A DNA stretch of 64,000 nucleotides. It comes from Podospora comata (lineage: Eukaryota > Ascomycota > Sordariomycetes > Sordariales > Podosporaceae). The position numbers were made by a program, and so were the translations under genes. Below, in pieces: positions 41,284 through 53,369 of the stretch. The notes below the pieces were generated by a model. The model was not told the origin of the DNA and did not search any database. It saw nothing but the letters and a program-made list of their open reading frames with translations. The stretch spans positions 541,001-605,000 of the forward strand of contig CP071495.1 in assembly GCA_017354895.1 (NCBI GenBank), given 5' to 3'. How positions within the stretch are numbered: position 1 is the first letter of the stretch; each line of letters begins with the position of its first letter.

Positions 41284-43627
41284 ATGACATCTAGCGCCGC
41301 AACGACCCAACTGGGCCGTCATCTTTGGGGCTCGATCCGAGATTCCGTCACCATTTTCGCAGCGAGGCTACCACAACGCCCACCGAAGCCAACCCGCACG
41401 CCGTTTGGCCAACTCTGCCAGCCCTTCCATCCCGCAAATCCGAGTCACACTTCGCTATTGATCCACCCAGCGAAGAGCTTCTCGAGGGCTTATTCTTCAA
41501 GGGCAGCCCGACCTCCCCCCAGAAAGAGCTGCACCTCCGGGTGTTTGCTCCTCCTGGGATTATCACCAATTCCATCTTCAACAAACGCAGTGGTGACGAC
41601 ATGCGCTCGCAACACAAGCCAAAAGGCCCAGCTGAGCTATTTGGCACGGCAGATATGGAAACAGAGTCGCCAACCCCGCAATGACCGGGGCGAAGTGAGC
41701 ATCATCGGGAGGAGGGGCAAGAGCTCCAGCACCAACCGAGACGGCGATAGGAACAATGTCACTGGTCAACCACCACCAAGGACTGAGGTCGAGAAACCAC
41801 AAAATGGCCCTCCAAAAACACCCGAATCTGAGCTCAGAGAAGCCGAGAGTATCGCGGATTCTATGTCCAAATATTTGCACCTTCCAAAGATGCCGCATAG
41901 ACCGACGAAAGAGGAGCTTCTTGCAGCGACGAATGGGTTTCTTCAACGACTAAGAGTGCGGTTCAAATGGTTTTCCATCAGGAGTATGCGGCCATGGAAT
42001 GCAGATGAATGGGGAGCTTTTGTGTCGTGGTTCTTGTTCGGGCATCTTGTCTGGATCTTGGTTGGGACCACTACCTTCTTCTCCCTTATCATTCTGTTTA
42101 TCAATACCGTCTTTGCTCAGGGTAGGCTCTTTCCGTATATTTCTGCTTTGCAAGACACGATACTGATAGGCATGTTCAGAAACGCTCGCGAAATGGATTG
42201 GCGACTACCTTACTCAGTCTGCAGGACTTACGGTTGTTTTCGAGTCGGCTATTGTCCCGAGATGGAAGGATGGCGTCATCACCTTCCGGAATGTGTTCGT
42301 TTCTCGGAGGCCAGGCCAGCACGGCAAGTCGACTGTCAAGAAGGGTTCCTCCAATGCTGCAGCTGAGGCGGCAGCCGCAAGACAAACGGCACTGGAGGAA
42401 GAGGCAGATGATGGCAACTATACGCAATTCGACGTGACCATTGATACCGTCAACGTCACCTTATCGTTTCTAAAATGGTGGAACGGGAAAGGGCTGCTCA
42501 GGGATGTAGAGGTCAAGGGTGTTCGAGGTGTAATCGACAGGACCTCGGTTGTCTGGGGCGATGAGGAAGTTGACCCTCTGACTTTCAGACACGAACATAA
42601 CCCCGGCGACTTCGAGCTTGATTATTTCAAGATGGAAGATCTTCTCGTTACGGTACATCAGCCCGGCGGATTCCGGCCCTTTTCCGTTTCGATATTCTCG
42701 TGCGAGCTCCCTCAGCTTCGAAAACAGTGGCTCTTTTACGACTTCCTCTCCGCCTCGCACATGTCGGGTGCATTTGACAGCTCCCTGTTCACGATCCACC
42801 CTCGACAGATACACGGTGTTTCAGCCGCCGCCGCAGAGGACCGGAGGCAGGACGAGTTTGGCGCATCATCTGCGTGGAAGAAATTCTCTCGTTTACGCAT
42901 TGACGGTCTCAAGATCGACCACCTGAACCGCGGAGTGGAAGGTCCGTTTGGGTGGATTTATGAAGGAAATGTCGACATCGTAGCCGATGTCATGTTTCCA
43001 GCTGATCCCGCAGAAGGGATTGGCAAAGTTGTGGCCGAGTTCTATGACAAAATGGAAGAAGCCGTCACGAGTAACCGGTACCTACAGATATTGGACACCA
43101 ATGGCACCCGTCGCCGAGAACGAGAACAAAACATCATCAACAACTCAAGGCCTTACTCGGTACGTCATGACGAGAATCTGCTGTCTGGAGAGAACCCATC
43201 CGCTCCCCTTCCGGCATCCTCTCACCACCACCCGCCCCCCTCACAAGAAGAGGTTCCCGGGTATCTGGTCATGGACTTGCGCATCCATCTTAACAATGTG
43301 CGCGCCGCCGTTCCTCTCTTCAATAATCCACACATTAGCTATGTCAACCAAGCTCTAGTGCGCCCGATTGTTGCCTACATCAACGCCAAGCGCACATATA
43401 TTCCCGTAAACTGCCGCATCGTGAAGCGCGTAACCGACTTCGATGGTTCCTGGACGGTCTGGGACTGTGGTCTGATGGATGACACGAGCGCAGAGGTCTA
43501 CTCTGCGTTTGCGTACAATGTCGAGGACCAGCAGAGCCGAGTTCGCCGGTTCAAACGGGTTGGACTGTGGACTGTCAGTCTTGTTGTTCATGCTCTGCTT
43601 GCTGGCGTGGCGGGCGATTACATGTAG
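41284..43627 (+). CDS. MDM31: Mdm31/Mdm32-family mitochondrial inner-membrane protein
   Basis: Two exons (41284-42121, 42180-43627) with a 58-nt intron give 2,286 nt, 761 residues. The first 110 residues are Arg/Ser/Pro-rich with few acids, consistent with a mitochondrial presequence. A hydrophobic span near residues 250-285 (WILVGTTTFFSLIILFI) is followed by the conserved Mdm31 body (FRNVFVSRRPG, GVRGVIDRTSV, DYFKMEDLLVTVHQP). A hydrophobic segment ends the protein. Mdm31/Mdm32 sit in the inner membrane and are needed for mitochondrial shape, distribution and lipid homeostasis (yeast). The start is the first ATG in frame; the upstream frame has only TTG. Confidence 0.92.
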
Positions 43628-44670
43628 CCTATGAACGATACCTATTTAACGATTAATATCTTCTCTTTTTCTCTGCCCGATGGTGATTCCACCCAGGCAT
43701 GAGATATGTATCACTAAAACAAAAGGGGGTTGGATTCCGGCGGGATGGTACGGACTTTTAAATACACTGGCTGGTGGGACTGCATCATTACGTTTCAGGG
43801 CATCTTGGCGGGTGGGTTTGGGATAACTGGAGGAGGAGGGTTTTGGCTGTTTTTCTTCTATAGCGATCAGACTCACTCGGGGCGTTGTGGTTTACTCTTT
43901 TGGGGACTTGGTTTTCACGTCCGTCATCATGTCACGATGCGAAATGACTGGTGGAGTCGAGGGGAAACAGTTGCTAACCCTCGAGCTGTATCAAATACAT
44001 GACAGAGGGAGCGGAATAGATAAGGTTCAGCAGCATTGTAGTGTGCCCCGTCTTATCACTGGCATCAACTATAGGTTTGAATACATTTAGTAAGGATACT
44101 CTGGAGAAGAAAAGGGGCAACATGCACGTGTGTCGGCCCTAGGACAACTCGAGGGTATCGTGAAAAAACCTATCAACAAACATGAGCTCTGTTAATAAAA
44201 GCCAAATTGTCTACGATGCGGTAAATTCAACCACGAAGCCTGCCATACCACCTCTTGCTTCACAGATTTTGAGCTATCTTTATATTTCCCCATTGCTTCG
44301 CTGATCTATGGTCGTTCTGGCTGTCTAGATAACCACCCAAACGCCTCCGATACCGCCGCTCTCTCGTACTGAACTAGCCGCTGGCTGAATGACAAATTCC
44401 CTCCCGAGTTACACTCCCAGGCCCATTCCAAATTTTGTTGTACTGTACATGCCAAACTCTCCCCGGCCTTGACGCGGTGGATGGGGGTCGGCAGCATCTC
44501 CCATCATGTTCTGGCCCGGCTTCTCCAGTGCGCAGGTTTTCCATCTGCCAGGTAACCCCATTTGAGCTTCTTGTGTCCCAAAGCCCAATCTCTCGCCTGG
44601 CATTGAATGTCAAAGTCTGTGACGATGGCGGAATTGAAGCTGCAGGCTGCTGAATCATTCGGGGGAGCTT
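43628..44670. other. Convergent 3' flanks, no gene seen
   Basis: One kilobase lies between the stop codons of MDM31 and HCR1. Frames are short and overlapping, with no recognised domain. The stretch is taken as 3' UTRs and spacer. Confidence 0.6.
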
Positions 44671-45802
44671 TCACATAAAGTCATCACTGGAGAGTAATTG
44701 TGTTAGCCAGCGTCTGTGCATTACCACGGCAAAAAATGTTGAGGACTTACTCTCCAAAGGCCTCATCATCATCGTAGGTAGCGGTATCTTGAGCAACACC
44801 ACCGCCACGGGACACACCCGCCAGAGAGGTCTTGGTCTTGGCAGCCTTGGTCTTCTTGCCGCCCTTCTCGGCCGCCTTCTCCTCCTTCAGCTTCTCGTTG
44901 CTGAGGGCTGTCAGGGCGCTGGCGACCTTCTTGATCTCGTCAGACTTGCAGTCCTTGATGATCTGCTTGAAGTACTCCTGGGCAAAGTTGACGAAGTGGG
45001 CCTTCTTGGCGTTGGAGGCGAGGAGAGGGGCTGTCGCGTTGCGGAGGGTCTCGAACTGGCCCTTGGTGAGTGGGTTGAAGATTGGCAGGGTCGAGAGATC
45101 GATGGTGTTGTTGGGGTCGCTTCCGGGGAGCTGGACAACGCTGGCGGAGGCGTTGGCCTTGCGACCGCTGCTGATGCCGATGGCGCCAAAGAGATCCTGG
45201 GCGTGGGCAAGATCGGCTTCCTTTTCGGTGCGACGGAGACGCTCACGCTTCTGGGCCTCGGTTTCGCCGTCGCTCTCGGATTCCTCCGCGAGCTGGCGGG
45301 CGCGCTCGGCCTGGCGCTCGGCGATGCGCTGGGCCTTGCTCTTCTTGTTGGCAGCGGCTTCGGCTTCGGCCTTGGCCTTGGCTTCGGCAGCCTTCTTTGC
45401 CTTCTCGCGCTCTACCTCGGAGTCCTCGGCGGCGTCCCAGGAGTCCAGGACATCGCTGTCCTCGGCCTCCTCATCGTCGAACTTGCGGCGGCCGACAGGG
45501 GCAGCGGTGGTTGGGGCCTCGGTGCCGGAGCTAGACTCCTCCTCTTCATCGTCTATAAAACAATAAGCAGGGTCAGCTTGCGGCTACTATGAGGATATGG
45601 GTTGCGAAATCATGGCTGCGGACAGTGTCGTCTGTCGCGATGCGAATTAAACAAATCTGAACCCTTGCTCGATCCTTGCCGCGGGGTCGTGTATCACCAT
45701 GGAGGGGTAACTCAGACGTGGCTTTTCGCGCATCGATCGCGGGGTGATTTTGCGAAAAGAAATGCTTGCTCACTTACCCCACCGCTTGTTTGGTCCAGGC
45801 AT
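44671..45802 (-). CDS. HCR1: Translation initiation factor eIF3 subunit j (Hcr1)
   Basis: Three exons (45802-45778, 45552-44751, 44686-44671) close to 843 nt, 280 residues. The protein starts MPGPNKRWDDDEEEE, matching the eIF3j N-terminus. An acidic region and a Lys/Ala/Glu coiled-coil segment follow, then the conserved core (DLSTLPIFNPLTKGQFETL, FVNFAQEYFKQIIKD). It ends in the family signature DDFM. eIF3j binds the 40S decoding centre and acts in start selection and ribosome recycling. The first intron is 225 nt, long for this genome, and separates eight residues from the rest. The last exon is only 16 nt. The coding frame has almost no internal Met, so long antisense and alternative frames overlie it. 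Confidence 0.93.
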
Positions 45803-47178
45803 GTTGATGGTGTTGTTATTTGCTGTACTGCAAAAGAGCGATGTCTGGTAAAATCTAGCGTGAGGGAAGGATTTCTAAGAAGTGGAACGGTTTATGTGCT
45901 TCTTCTGGACGGCCTGCGCAAAAGGTTGTTGCGGTGGATCAGGTTTCCAGCAGCAAGGTTGGGCAGCAGAAAAAGGGGGGGAAAAAGATGGTGTCGCCGT
46001 TCGTGGTGGAGGGCTACCAATTTAGGTTCCAGGTTGTGCGCACTCCAGCGATGCCACCCAAGTTTCACAGCGTCCAGGTTTGCTCCCAAACAGCGGCCCC
46101 CCACTATTTGATATTTACCTTCTAAGGTCCATATGGATACAGCGGCTTCAAGCTTCCATCAACATCCATCCACTCACATCCGGCTGCCACCTCTTTGAAC
46201 GGCACTGGGACCTAATGTATTACAATGGCTTCCACTTAGCATTGTCCCTGCTCATCTGGGTGAATGTCCTGCAAATTGCCAGACTACGACAGGTATCCTT
46301 GCAAACAGCCTCACCTGGTTCAGTCGGGACGAGTCATGGCTTGGCAAGAGAATCGGTTGACTAAGTCGATTCCATTCACGGGTCATCGCGGAAGTTCAGT
46401 GTTGAAGTCCAAAGAGCATATGACAGCACGTGGGACCAGGGGAAAGCCGGGCGGCAGGTTTGGGTTTGCTGCATGGCTTTCAATCATATCGTCTTTCGGC
46501 TATCAAAGTTGACGTCACGGTGTAGAATGACTTCTTCCATGGGCCAGATATCACCATCTCCAATGGTTCCAAACAACCGCATGATGCTCAGTAACTAGAT
46601 TATTCTGCGGCTTCTAAGGTGCTGAGTCACCGGGTCGGCTGCTTCTATTTCTTCTGAGATAGCAATCTCACGCCGGAGGAGAAACAATGACAGGGCAAAG
46701 CTGACCCGAGAGATCCCGACCACGCCGAAAAATACCTGCATCCAGCTGACTGGCCAGCACAGCCTTACGAGCTCTCCCAACATATTTTCGTGGTCAAAGA
46801 TGGGCCAACTCCTTGTCCTGTCGGGCCTGGTGTTTGTCGTCCAGTTGGATCTTGTTCCGCTGCCGTCTCAGGAAATGCCGCCTCCGAGGCTGGCGGTACT
46901 GTTTCCATGGAGAATTACCGCTTCTGTTGAGAGAAGGGCACAGGAGGATGGGAGTCACCGGACGAACCCGGAGTGTGTTGAAGCTCGTATCGGTATCCCA
47001 TGTGAGATTCCTACGATTTGTTTGAGTAATACTCGGGGTTGGTATTCTTTGTCGAGGTTTCTGGGGGCCATATAAACCAGTAGAATAGCCACTTCAAGGA
47101 TGAAGGCGTCTCCTAATAGCCTTCTTCAACGAACACAGATTCCCTTGGAAACCTTGATATATTCCTACCCACATCACA
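45803..47178. promoter_or_regulatory. Divergent promoter region, HCR1 / alternative oxidase
   Basis: These 1.38 kb have no supportable gene. They hold the promoters of both flanking genes; an AIM-like motif lies at 46959-46971. Confidence 0.6.
46959..46971 (+). promoter_or_regulatory. AIM-like CGG-N7-CGG motif upstream of alternative oxidase
   Basis: The 13-mer CGGACGAACCCGG contains two CGG triplets with exactly seven bases between them, 208 bp before the alternative oxidase start. This is the spacing described for the alternative oxidase induction motif of Neurospora crassa aod-1, bound by the Zn2Cys6 factors AOD2/AOD5. One match in this interval is expected about two times in three by chance, so the position, not rarity, is the main support. 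Confidence 0.45.
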
Positions 47179-48408
47179 ATGATATCTTCCAAAACTAGCA
47201 ACCGCATATGCCTCTGCTCCCCACAGCAAACGGCACGGATCACTAGGATTGTCGTCTCCTCTCGCCCAGCTTATCTGACGGGGCTTGGTTATCCGGTTTC
47301 CCTTCGACTCAGCTCAGCTGTATCTCCGTCCTCCTCCCAACAAACCCGCAGCTTCTCATCAACAAGGGCTGCTCATCTGAAGGATTTCTTCCCGGTGAAG
47401 GAGACGGCCTATATACGGAAGACACCGCCAGCATGGCCTCACCATGGTTATACCGAAGAGGAAATGTTGGCAGTGGTGCCTCAGCACCGAAAACCCGGAT
47501 CACTAAGTGATTGGTTTGCGTGGAAGCTGGTCCGTCTGTGTCGGTAAGTCAAAGTTCTATACTTGGAATATCCGAAGTCTTTGTTCGGAGGAGCATGCCC
47601 TAAATCATATATCCAGATGGGGAACAGACATCGCCACCGGCATAAAGCCCGAACAGCAAGTCGACAAGTCAAACCCAACCACTGCTGTGGCGGCACAGAA
47701 GCCGCTGACAGAAGCTCAATGGGTAAGTAACCACACCTATGGCAAAATCCATCCTCCTGGCTCCAGAAGATATCCTAACCAGGCCAGCTTGTTCGGTTCA
47801 TTTTTCTCGAATCCATTGCCGGCGTCCCTGGAATGGTGGCAGGTATGCTACGGCACCTTGAGAGCCTCAGACGCCTCAAACGGGACAATGGCTGGATCGA
47901 AACCTTGCTCGAGGAGTCATACAATGAAAGAATGCATCTTCTCACCTTTATGAAGATGTGCGAGCCAGGCTGGTTCATGAAGACGATGATTCTCGGGGCG
48001 CAGGGTGTCTTCTTCAACGCCATGTTCCTGAGCTACTTGATCTCGCCACGAATTACACACCGTTTCGTTGGCTACCTCGAGGAGGAAGCGGTCCACACCT
48101 ATACTCGATGTATCCGGGAGATTGAACAAGGCGATCTTCCCAAGTGGTCTGATCCGAACTTCCAGATTCCCGATCTTGCTGTCACTTACTGGAAGATGCC
48201 CGAGGGAAAACGGACCATGAGGGATCTGATCCTTTACATTCGTGCCGATGAGGCAGTTCACCGCGGTGTGAACCACACCTTGAGCAACCTCAACCACAAG
48301 GAGGATCCCAATCCTTTCGTCAGCGACTACAAGTGCGATGCTGACCATCAACGACCCAACCCGGCGCTCAAGCCGACTGGGTTTGAGCGGAGCGAGGTCA
48401 TTGGTTGA
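47179..48408 (+). CDS. aod-1: Mitochondrial alternative oxidase
   Basis: Three exons (47179-47543, 47617-47722, 47788-48408) close to 1,092 nt, 363 residues; introns are 73 and 65 nt. The first 60 residues are Ser/Arg/Thr-rich and look like a mitochondrial presequence ([11 protein letters not shown]). The diiron ligand motifs are present: [27 protein letters not shown] and [11 protein letters not shown]. The enzyme oxidises ubiquinol and reduces oxygen to water at the matrix face of the inner membrane, bypassing complexes III and IV without proton pumping. The second intron has two possible acceptors five bases apart (CCAG/GCCAG); only the downstream one keeps frame. In fungi it is usually induced when the cytochrome chain is inhibited. 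Confidence 0.97.
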
Positions 48409-48795
48409 AAAATGATGGTTTAAAATAACCAGGGCGAGGACGTCTGTTCGACAGGAAACTGCATCAATTCTACGTATTTGGTCATACTTGGGCTCTATTA
48501 TAGGCATCTTGGTGGGCATGGTAGAGGTTTGGCGGTGTTATCATGGCTTAGACAGGATACCAGCACCTCCTCTCATTGACCAGGCTTTTGGCGCATTCGG
48601 GTAAACAAAATAAAAGTAACCAGACGAGGTATAGATACTGCATAATGCACTGCTTTCTGTATCTAGTGATCTGTGCGGGTAGGGGAGCTCCTTCGACGTA
48701 TCAGTACGTGTAGCGCCGAACACCTCAGCCACCATTGGCAGACATTACACATTTGATTCACACACTCAGAAAGTAGGGACTGTGAAATCGAGGGC

Positions 48796-48915
48796 TTACA
48801 GGATAGTTGACATACTTCAAATACTACATAATAGGCCTTTAGAATTTTGCCGAGAAGCCTTTGAGGATAGTCGAGAGGCTTTTAAGGATAGTCGAGAGGC
48901 CTTTCAACATGGCCT
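48796..48915. repeat. Degenerate 21-bp tandem array without inverted arms
   Basis: Two adjacent units (48861-48881, 48882-48902) are near identical (TTAAGGATAGTCGAGAGGCCT type); two to four weaker, slightly off-length copies lie to the left and part of one to the right. Read on the opposite strand, the unit matches the internal repeat of the element at 28958-29240 at about 16 of 21 positions. I see no terminal inverted repeats here, so this is a solo or decayed copy. Confidence 0.6.
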
Positions 48916-50447
48916 TTAAGACCTTAGGGTTTGGTCACAATCTCTCGGAAGATGCCAAAGCATAGCCTCCTTCACCAAGAGTCTGCCAGATCAGCGCAGG
49001 TTGCAGGTGTTGAGCTGAGGCGACAAGTTGCCGGTAATAATCTAACTCATTTGGGTCTCGAGTTTCAGGGCCTGCCTATTACCACCCGTGCCTCGCACAG
49101 ATAGTTTGTGATTAATGCATCATTCGATCCCGATCAGTGCCCGAATAAAGCGTAACAAACACAGGTGGTTATGGTATTGACAGGGCTGAATGTGCATGAA
49201 AAGCAAGCGACAAATAGCACATTCTGGCCATGATATCAGTCATGTGGCTCCATTTCTTTTGGACCCAAGTTCAGAAGAAGAGCTGATGTTACCGCCGCCG
49301 CTACTGAGTTGGGCTTATGGTATTATCCATGATAGGGCTGAGGACCATTGCCGGGACCAACAGGCTCCAAACCCGATGGGGTGTGAATGGATAGATGGGC
49401 GAATAGCCTATCTTGTCAAGTGCCGCTGTGCCTCACATGGAATAATCCGATGGAACAAATGGAACTTGTCAAGACTCGAATCACATTTCGCCGCCATGAC
49501 GCTTGGCTGTTGCTTCGTCGGGACGAACTGCGAGGACAAGCGAGTGGGAAGAGATCCCAGGCTGTTAATTCGTAGGAAAGCGAAGGGGACCATCCACTGA
49601 CACAAGTCACATCACTACTGCGCGGTTCTTATCAATGGGGCACGGGCACGGTGTCCACACTGTCTTTACCCCTCTACAAGACAACAATTTGGGGATGCCA
49701 TAACGGGGGAGGTACAGTGCGATGTCAACATTCAAGCACGGGCATATATATCATCGGATTGGATGAAGCGGGGGAGCTGGGGCACCCGTTTCAACACCTC
49801 CTTGAATGATCATCCGAATCCAGACCTGTGATTTCTGGCCCGTATAAATAAAGCATAAAGGAACTCTTCTGATTTACTGATCCCATTTGGCGCTTTGTAA
49901 AAGTACAGATGGCGGTAGAGGACCATGATTGTGAGGAGATACGATCTTGCCCCCAACCAGTTGAAGGGGTCCCCTTACAAGACTCGTGATATGTGCCCGG
50001 CCACACTCCATGTCCGGTCTGAGAATATCCACTCTCGGGGCACCTCCGTTTTCTTCACCGCAGTAACAGTGACCCATCCCCGAGTTCCCCGCTTAATCTG
50101 TCCGTAACATTGCCCTGTCGTTGGGCCTCAAAACCTGCACATTCTCAGGGCCCTGACGCCCGAATATGTTCACGACTTGGCATCCCTTGGCCAGTGCACT
50201 TACACCAGTATTTTCATACCGAAATAGGATCCAGTCTCCCTGCGCTCACAGGGTCAACAGCAGGCGCATAACATTAACTTCCAGTTCGACAGGCGCCAGC
50301 CTTGTGGTTCGTTAGGCCAGGTAAGGAGCACCCCTATTTCCCCCATGATATTCCAATCTATCGACCTAAAAAAACGGCCCAGTGCGTCCCGGGCCTGTCA
50401 AGGAAGGCGCTTGAGTGCAGCGCAGCACATACTTTGTCTGCTCATGA

Positions 50448-51038
50448 AGCTTTCTCACCTCACCCCCAGATCACCCACAGGTGCAGGGCGCCTGCTATTA
50501 GACAGAGTTCAGACAGAGTGTGAGGAAAACCCCAGCTAATAGCTCACACAAAGATCCCACTCAACCACAATTGGCCGGCACAGGTTGACTCGACCCCACC
50601 ATTCGCTCTGCCCCCCGGTCATCCCCCCCGTGGGCCCCTCCTTGCCCGCCTCCATCCAACAAGCACAACGCACCCGACGCCCGCATCTCACCCGGGAAGC
50701 GGTTCAAAAAGCGGGAGAAGAAGAACAGGCTCGGCGGCTACGAAACGTCGTCGCGTGGGTTCCCCTCTTCTCCTGCCCTCTCGCTCGTCCATCAAACGAC
50801 CGAAACACATCCAGAAGGTGGGGTTGGACCTGCCAGCGAAGCACCTTTTACTCGTTCCATCGTCGCTGCACGTTGCTGCATACCTACCTAAGCACCCAGC
50901 ACAGCCTCGCTCTCCAAAGCACTGCCACGGTGCCTGGAAGGCTGACTCCCAAACTGCCTCGTCGCGCGTTCTAAAGACAGAAACACCACGTACAACACCA
51001 TTGACTCTCTAGCGGTCCGACAGCGAATCAGCGAATTC
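50448..51038 (+). promoter_or_regulatory. ATG-free stretch directly upstream of CRZ1
   Basis: There is no ATG on the plus strand in the 591 bases before the CRZ1 start, where about nine would be expected. This suggests a long 5' leader kept free of upstream start codons. The stretch is C-rich and rich in CCCC runs. The transcript start itself is not visible. Confidence 0.45.
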
Positions 51039-53369
51039 ATGGACCAACAGCTTCCCCAGGCCCGCGGGCGATCGCTCTCGGCCGCATCTACCGGTGGGGG
51101 ACACCACCACCAGCAGCCTCCCAATATAATAAGAGATCACTCTCCTTCGCCCGCCCGCTTCCCCAATCCGAATGATGCCGTCGTCTCTTCTATCGGTCTC
51201 GGTCTTGGCCTCGTCGACCAGCAGTTTCCCACCGCCCAGCCCGACTACTCGGCTTACAACGCAAACTCCAACAGCTTCTTGAACAACCACCAGCCCTCGC
51301 CCCAGCCCTTCTCCCAGCCGGGCTTGTCTGACCCCTCCAACGTCCGTACCTTTGACCTCAATCAGAGCTTCACGGACCCCCTCAAGCCCGAGAACTCCTC
51401 CTTTGGCACCTCCGCCTCGAGCACTTACCCCCAGCCTCAGACGCTCCTGGCCCCGAGCTTTGGCGACGCTGACTTCACCATCTTTCCGCCGACCCCCGGC
51501 GAATCTCAGTACGACGCCCCGCTGTTTGTTGGCGACAGCCAGCAGCAGCTCAACAGCGCAAACGCCAACATGATGGCACAGTCAAACCACAACCAGACCC
51601 CTCCTCACCTTCTCAACCCCGATCCTCAACAGCCTGGCTCTGCCCAGCACTCTCCGTCCTTCAACCAGCATCAGTTTCCTCCTCCCGGGAGGCATTCTAG
51701 GAATGTGTCACTCGGGCCCGAGGCGGCGCTTCTTCCGGGCCAGGTAGACTGGACCCGTGCTCAATTTCAGGGGCATAGACGCTCCCCCTCCGAGTTCTCT
51801 GATGTCTCCTCCGCCGCGCCTTCTCCCCTCCTCGTCAGTTCCGATAGTTTCGAGCAGCATGATGGCCATTCACCGATGGTACGCCCTCAAGATGCCGGTC
51901 TTTATCAGGAGCTACATGGCATTGGAAGCTTTAGCATCTCGGACCACGGAGCTCACAGCCCAAATCACCCCGGAGCCAGGAGTCCATCACATAGCCCAGC
52001 CATTTCTCCACGTATTCTGCCTCAACAGCTGCCTGATGTGAACCAGAACAACTTCATGCTCCAATCACAGGGCAATTATGGTCACCCTTCGCCATATCTG
52101 CAGAGTTCCCAGGAGGCCTTTCCCTCGCTGCCACAGGAGACGGAGAATATAACCCCCAACCAAATGCCAGCACCTCCTTCCATTAATATCGATTTTGCGC
52201 CGACAGCCGTTAGAAACGGGTTTGATCAGCCCAAGAGCCTCGATGTCGACTCTCTTACACCGCCGGAAAGAGGTATGTCCTTTTTTCTTTTTCTTTTTTT
52301 TTTTTTTTTTTTTTTTGCAAAGAAAATCCGAAATGTCAAAAACTAACATGAGCCTGTTCCTTGCTCAGGACGAAGATTGGCTCGACCTCGTGCGGTAACA
52401 GATCCGTACAACACGAGCGGAGCGCTTCTTGGTTCCCATCGTAGCCCTTCCGCCACTGGGAGTTTGTCTCCCAACTCTGCTTCGGATGGTCGCTCCGATA
52501 TTTCCCGCTCACTCTCTCCACTTGACCGGTCTGGGGCATCCCCTAACAGACGGCGCCAATCTACCTCGTCGGTGCCCAACAATGTCATTGCCCTTCGGCT
52601 GGCGGACCCAGAATACAACGGCGGCGTGGCTGGCGAGGGTGCCGGTGGCTCAAAGCGTGTCCAAAAACACCCAGCAACCTTCCAATGCACACTATGCCCA
52701 AAACGCTTTACTCGTGCTTACAATCTGCGGTCACATCTCCGCACTCATACCGACGAGCGTCCGTTTGTATGTACCGTCTGTGGAAAAGCTTTTGCTCGAC
52801 AGCATGACCGCAAACGACACGAAGGACTGCATTCGGGGGAGAAGAAGTTTGTCTGCAAAGGAGACCTCAAGAGCGGCAGTCAATGGGGTTGCGGTAGACG
52901 GTTTGCCCGTGCGGATGCGCTCGGCAGACATTTCCGCTCAGAAGCTGGGCGGATATGCATCAAACCACTTCTCGACGAGGAAATAAACGAGCGACAACGG
53001 CAGTGGAACGAACAGCGCATGCAACAGGCTGCGGTGCAGGGCATGGTCATGCAGGCTCCTGGTATGATGATGCCTCCCGGCATGGACCCGAATGCGGGTG
53101 CGTACCCTATGGACCCCAACGGCAACTATGCGCTGCCACAGGCACTCTTGGCGCAATACCCAGCTTTGGCACAGATGAATTGGTCAGACATGGGCGGCGG
53201 AGGCGGTATAGAGGACGATATCAGCGGAAGAAGCAGCTACGATGCCAGCGACTATGACGACGAAGCTGATGGCGGCTACGTCAGCGGGCCTGGTACCGGG
53301 TTTGGGCCCGGGGGTATGCAGGAGAACTTTGGGGAGATAGGGTACGCAAGCGACTATGGAGGACGCTGA
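51039..53369 (+). CDS. crz1: Calcineurin-responsive C2H2 transcription factor Crz1
   Basis: Two exons (51039-52272, 52369-53369) give 2,235 nt, 744 residues. The first 500 residues are Gln/Asn/Pro/Ser-rich, with many SP dipeptides. A PxIxIT-type calcineurin docking motif, PSINID, is at residues 380-385. Two canonical C2H2 fingers start near 515 ([21 protein letters not shown] and [21 protein letters not shown]). A third atypical finger (CKGDL...[14 protein letters not shown]) follows, in the order typical of Crz1. The C-terminus is Met/Gln/Gly-rich with an acidic end. In the known pathway calcineurin dephosphorylates Crz1 after a Ca2+ rise, it enters the nucleus and activates genes for ion homeostasis and cell-wall maintenance. 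The intron carries a 23-base T run near its donor. Confidence 0.95.
52294..52316 (+). repeat. Poly-T run of 23 in the CRZ1 intron
   Basis: An uninterrupted 23-T tract, preceded by shorter T runs with single C interruptions, lies 22 bases inside the intron, well upstream of the branch site (CTAAC near 52343) and acceptor. Its length is probably variable between strains and prone to assembly error. Confidence 0.9.

Larger units (their letters stand above)
48409..51038. other. 2.6-kb intergenic region upstream of CRZ1
   Basis: No supportable gene. It holds the alternative oxidase 3' flank, a 21-bp repeat array (48796-48915), and an ATG-free stretch directly upstream of CRZ1. Short frames at 49.2-49.6 kb on both strands lack any recognised domain. 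Confidence 0.55.

Noticed and set aside
44789-45592. Plus-strand frames of up to 267 codons
   Set aside because: They overlie the eIF3j exon, whose minus-strand protein matches the family end to end including the DDFM terminus.
45553-45777. Possible snoRNA in the 225-nt eIF3j intron
   Set aside because: No properly ordered C (RTGATGA) and D (CTGA) boxes with terminal stems were found.
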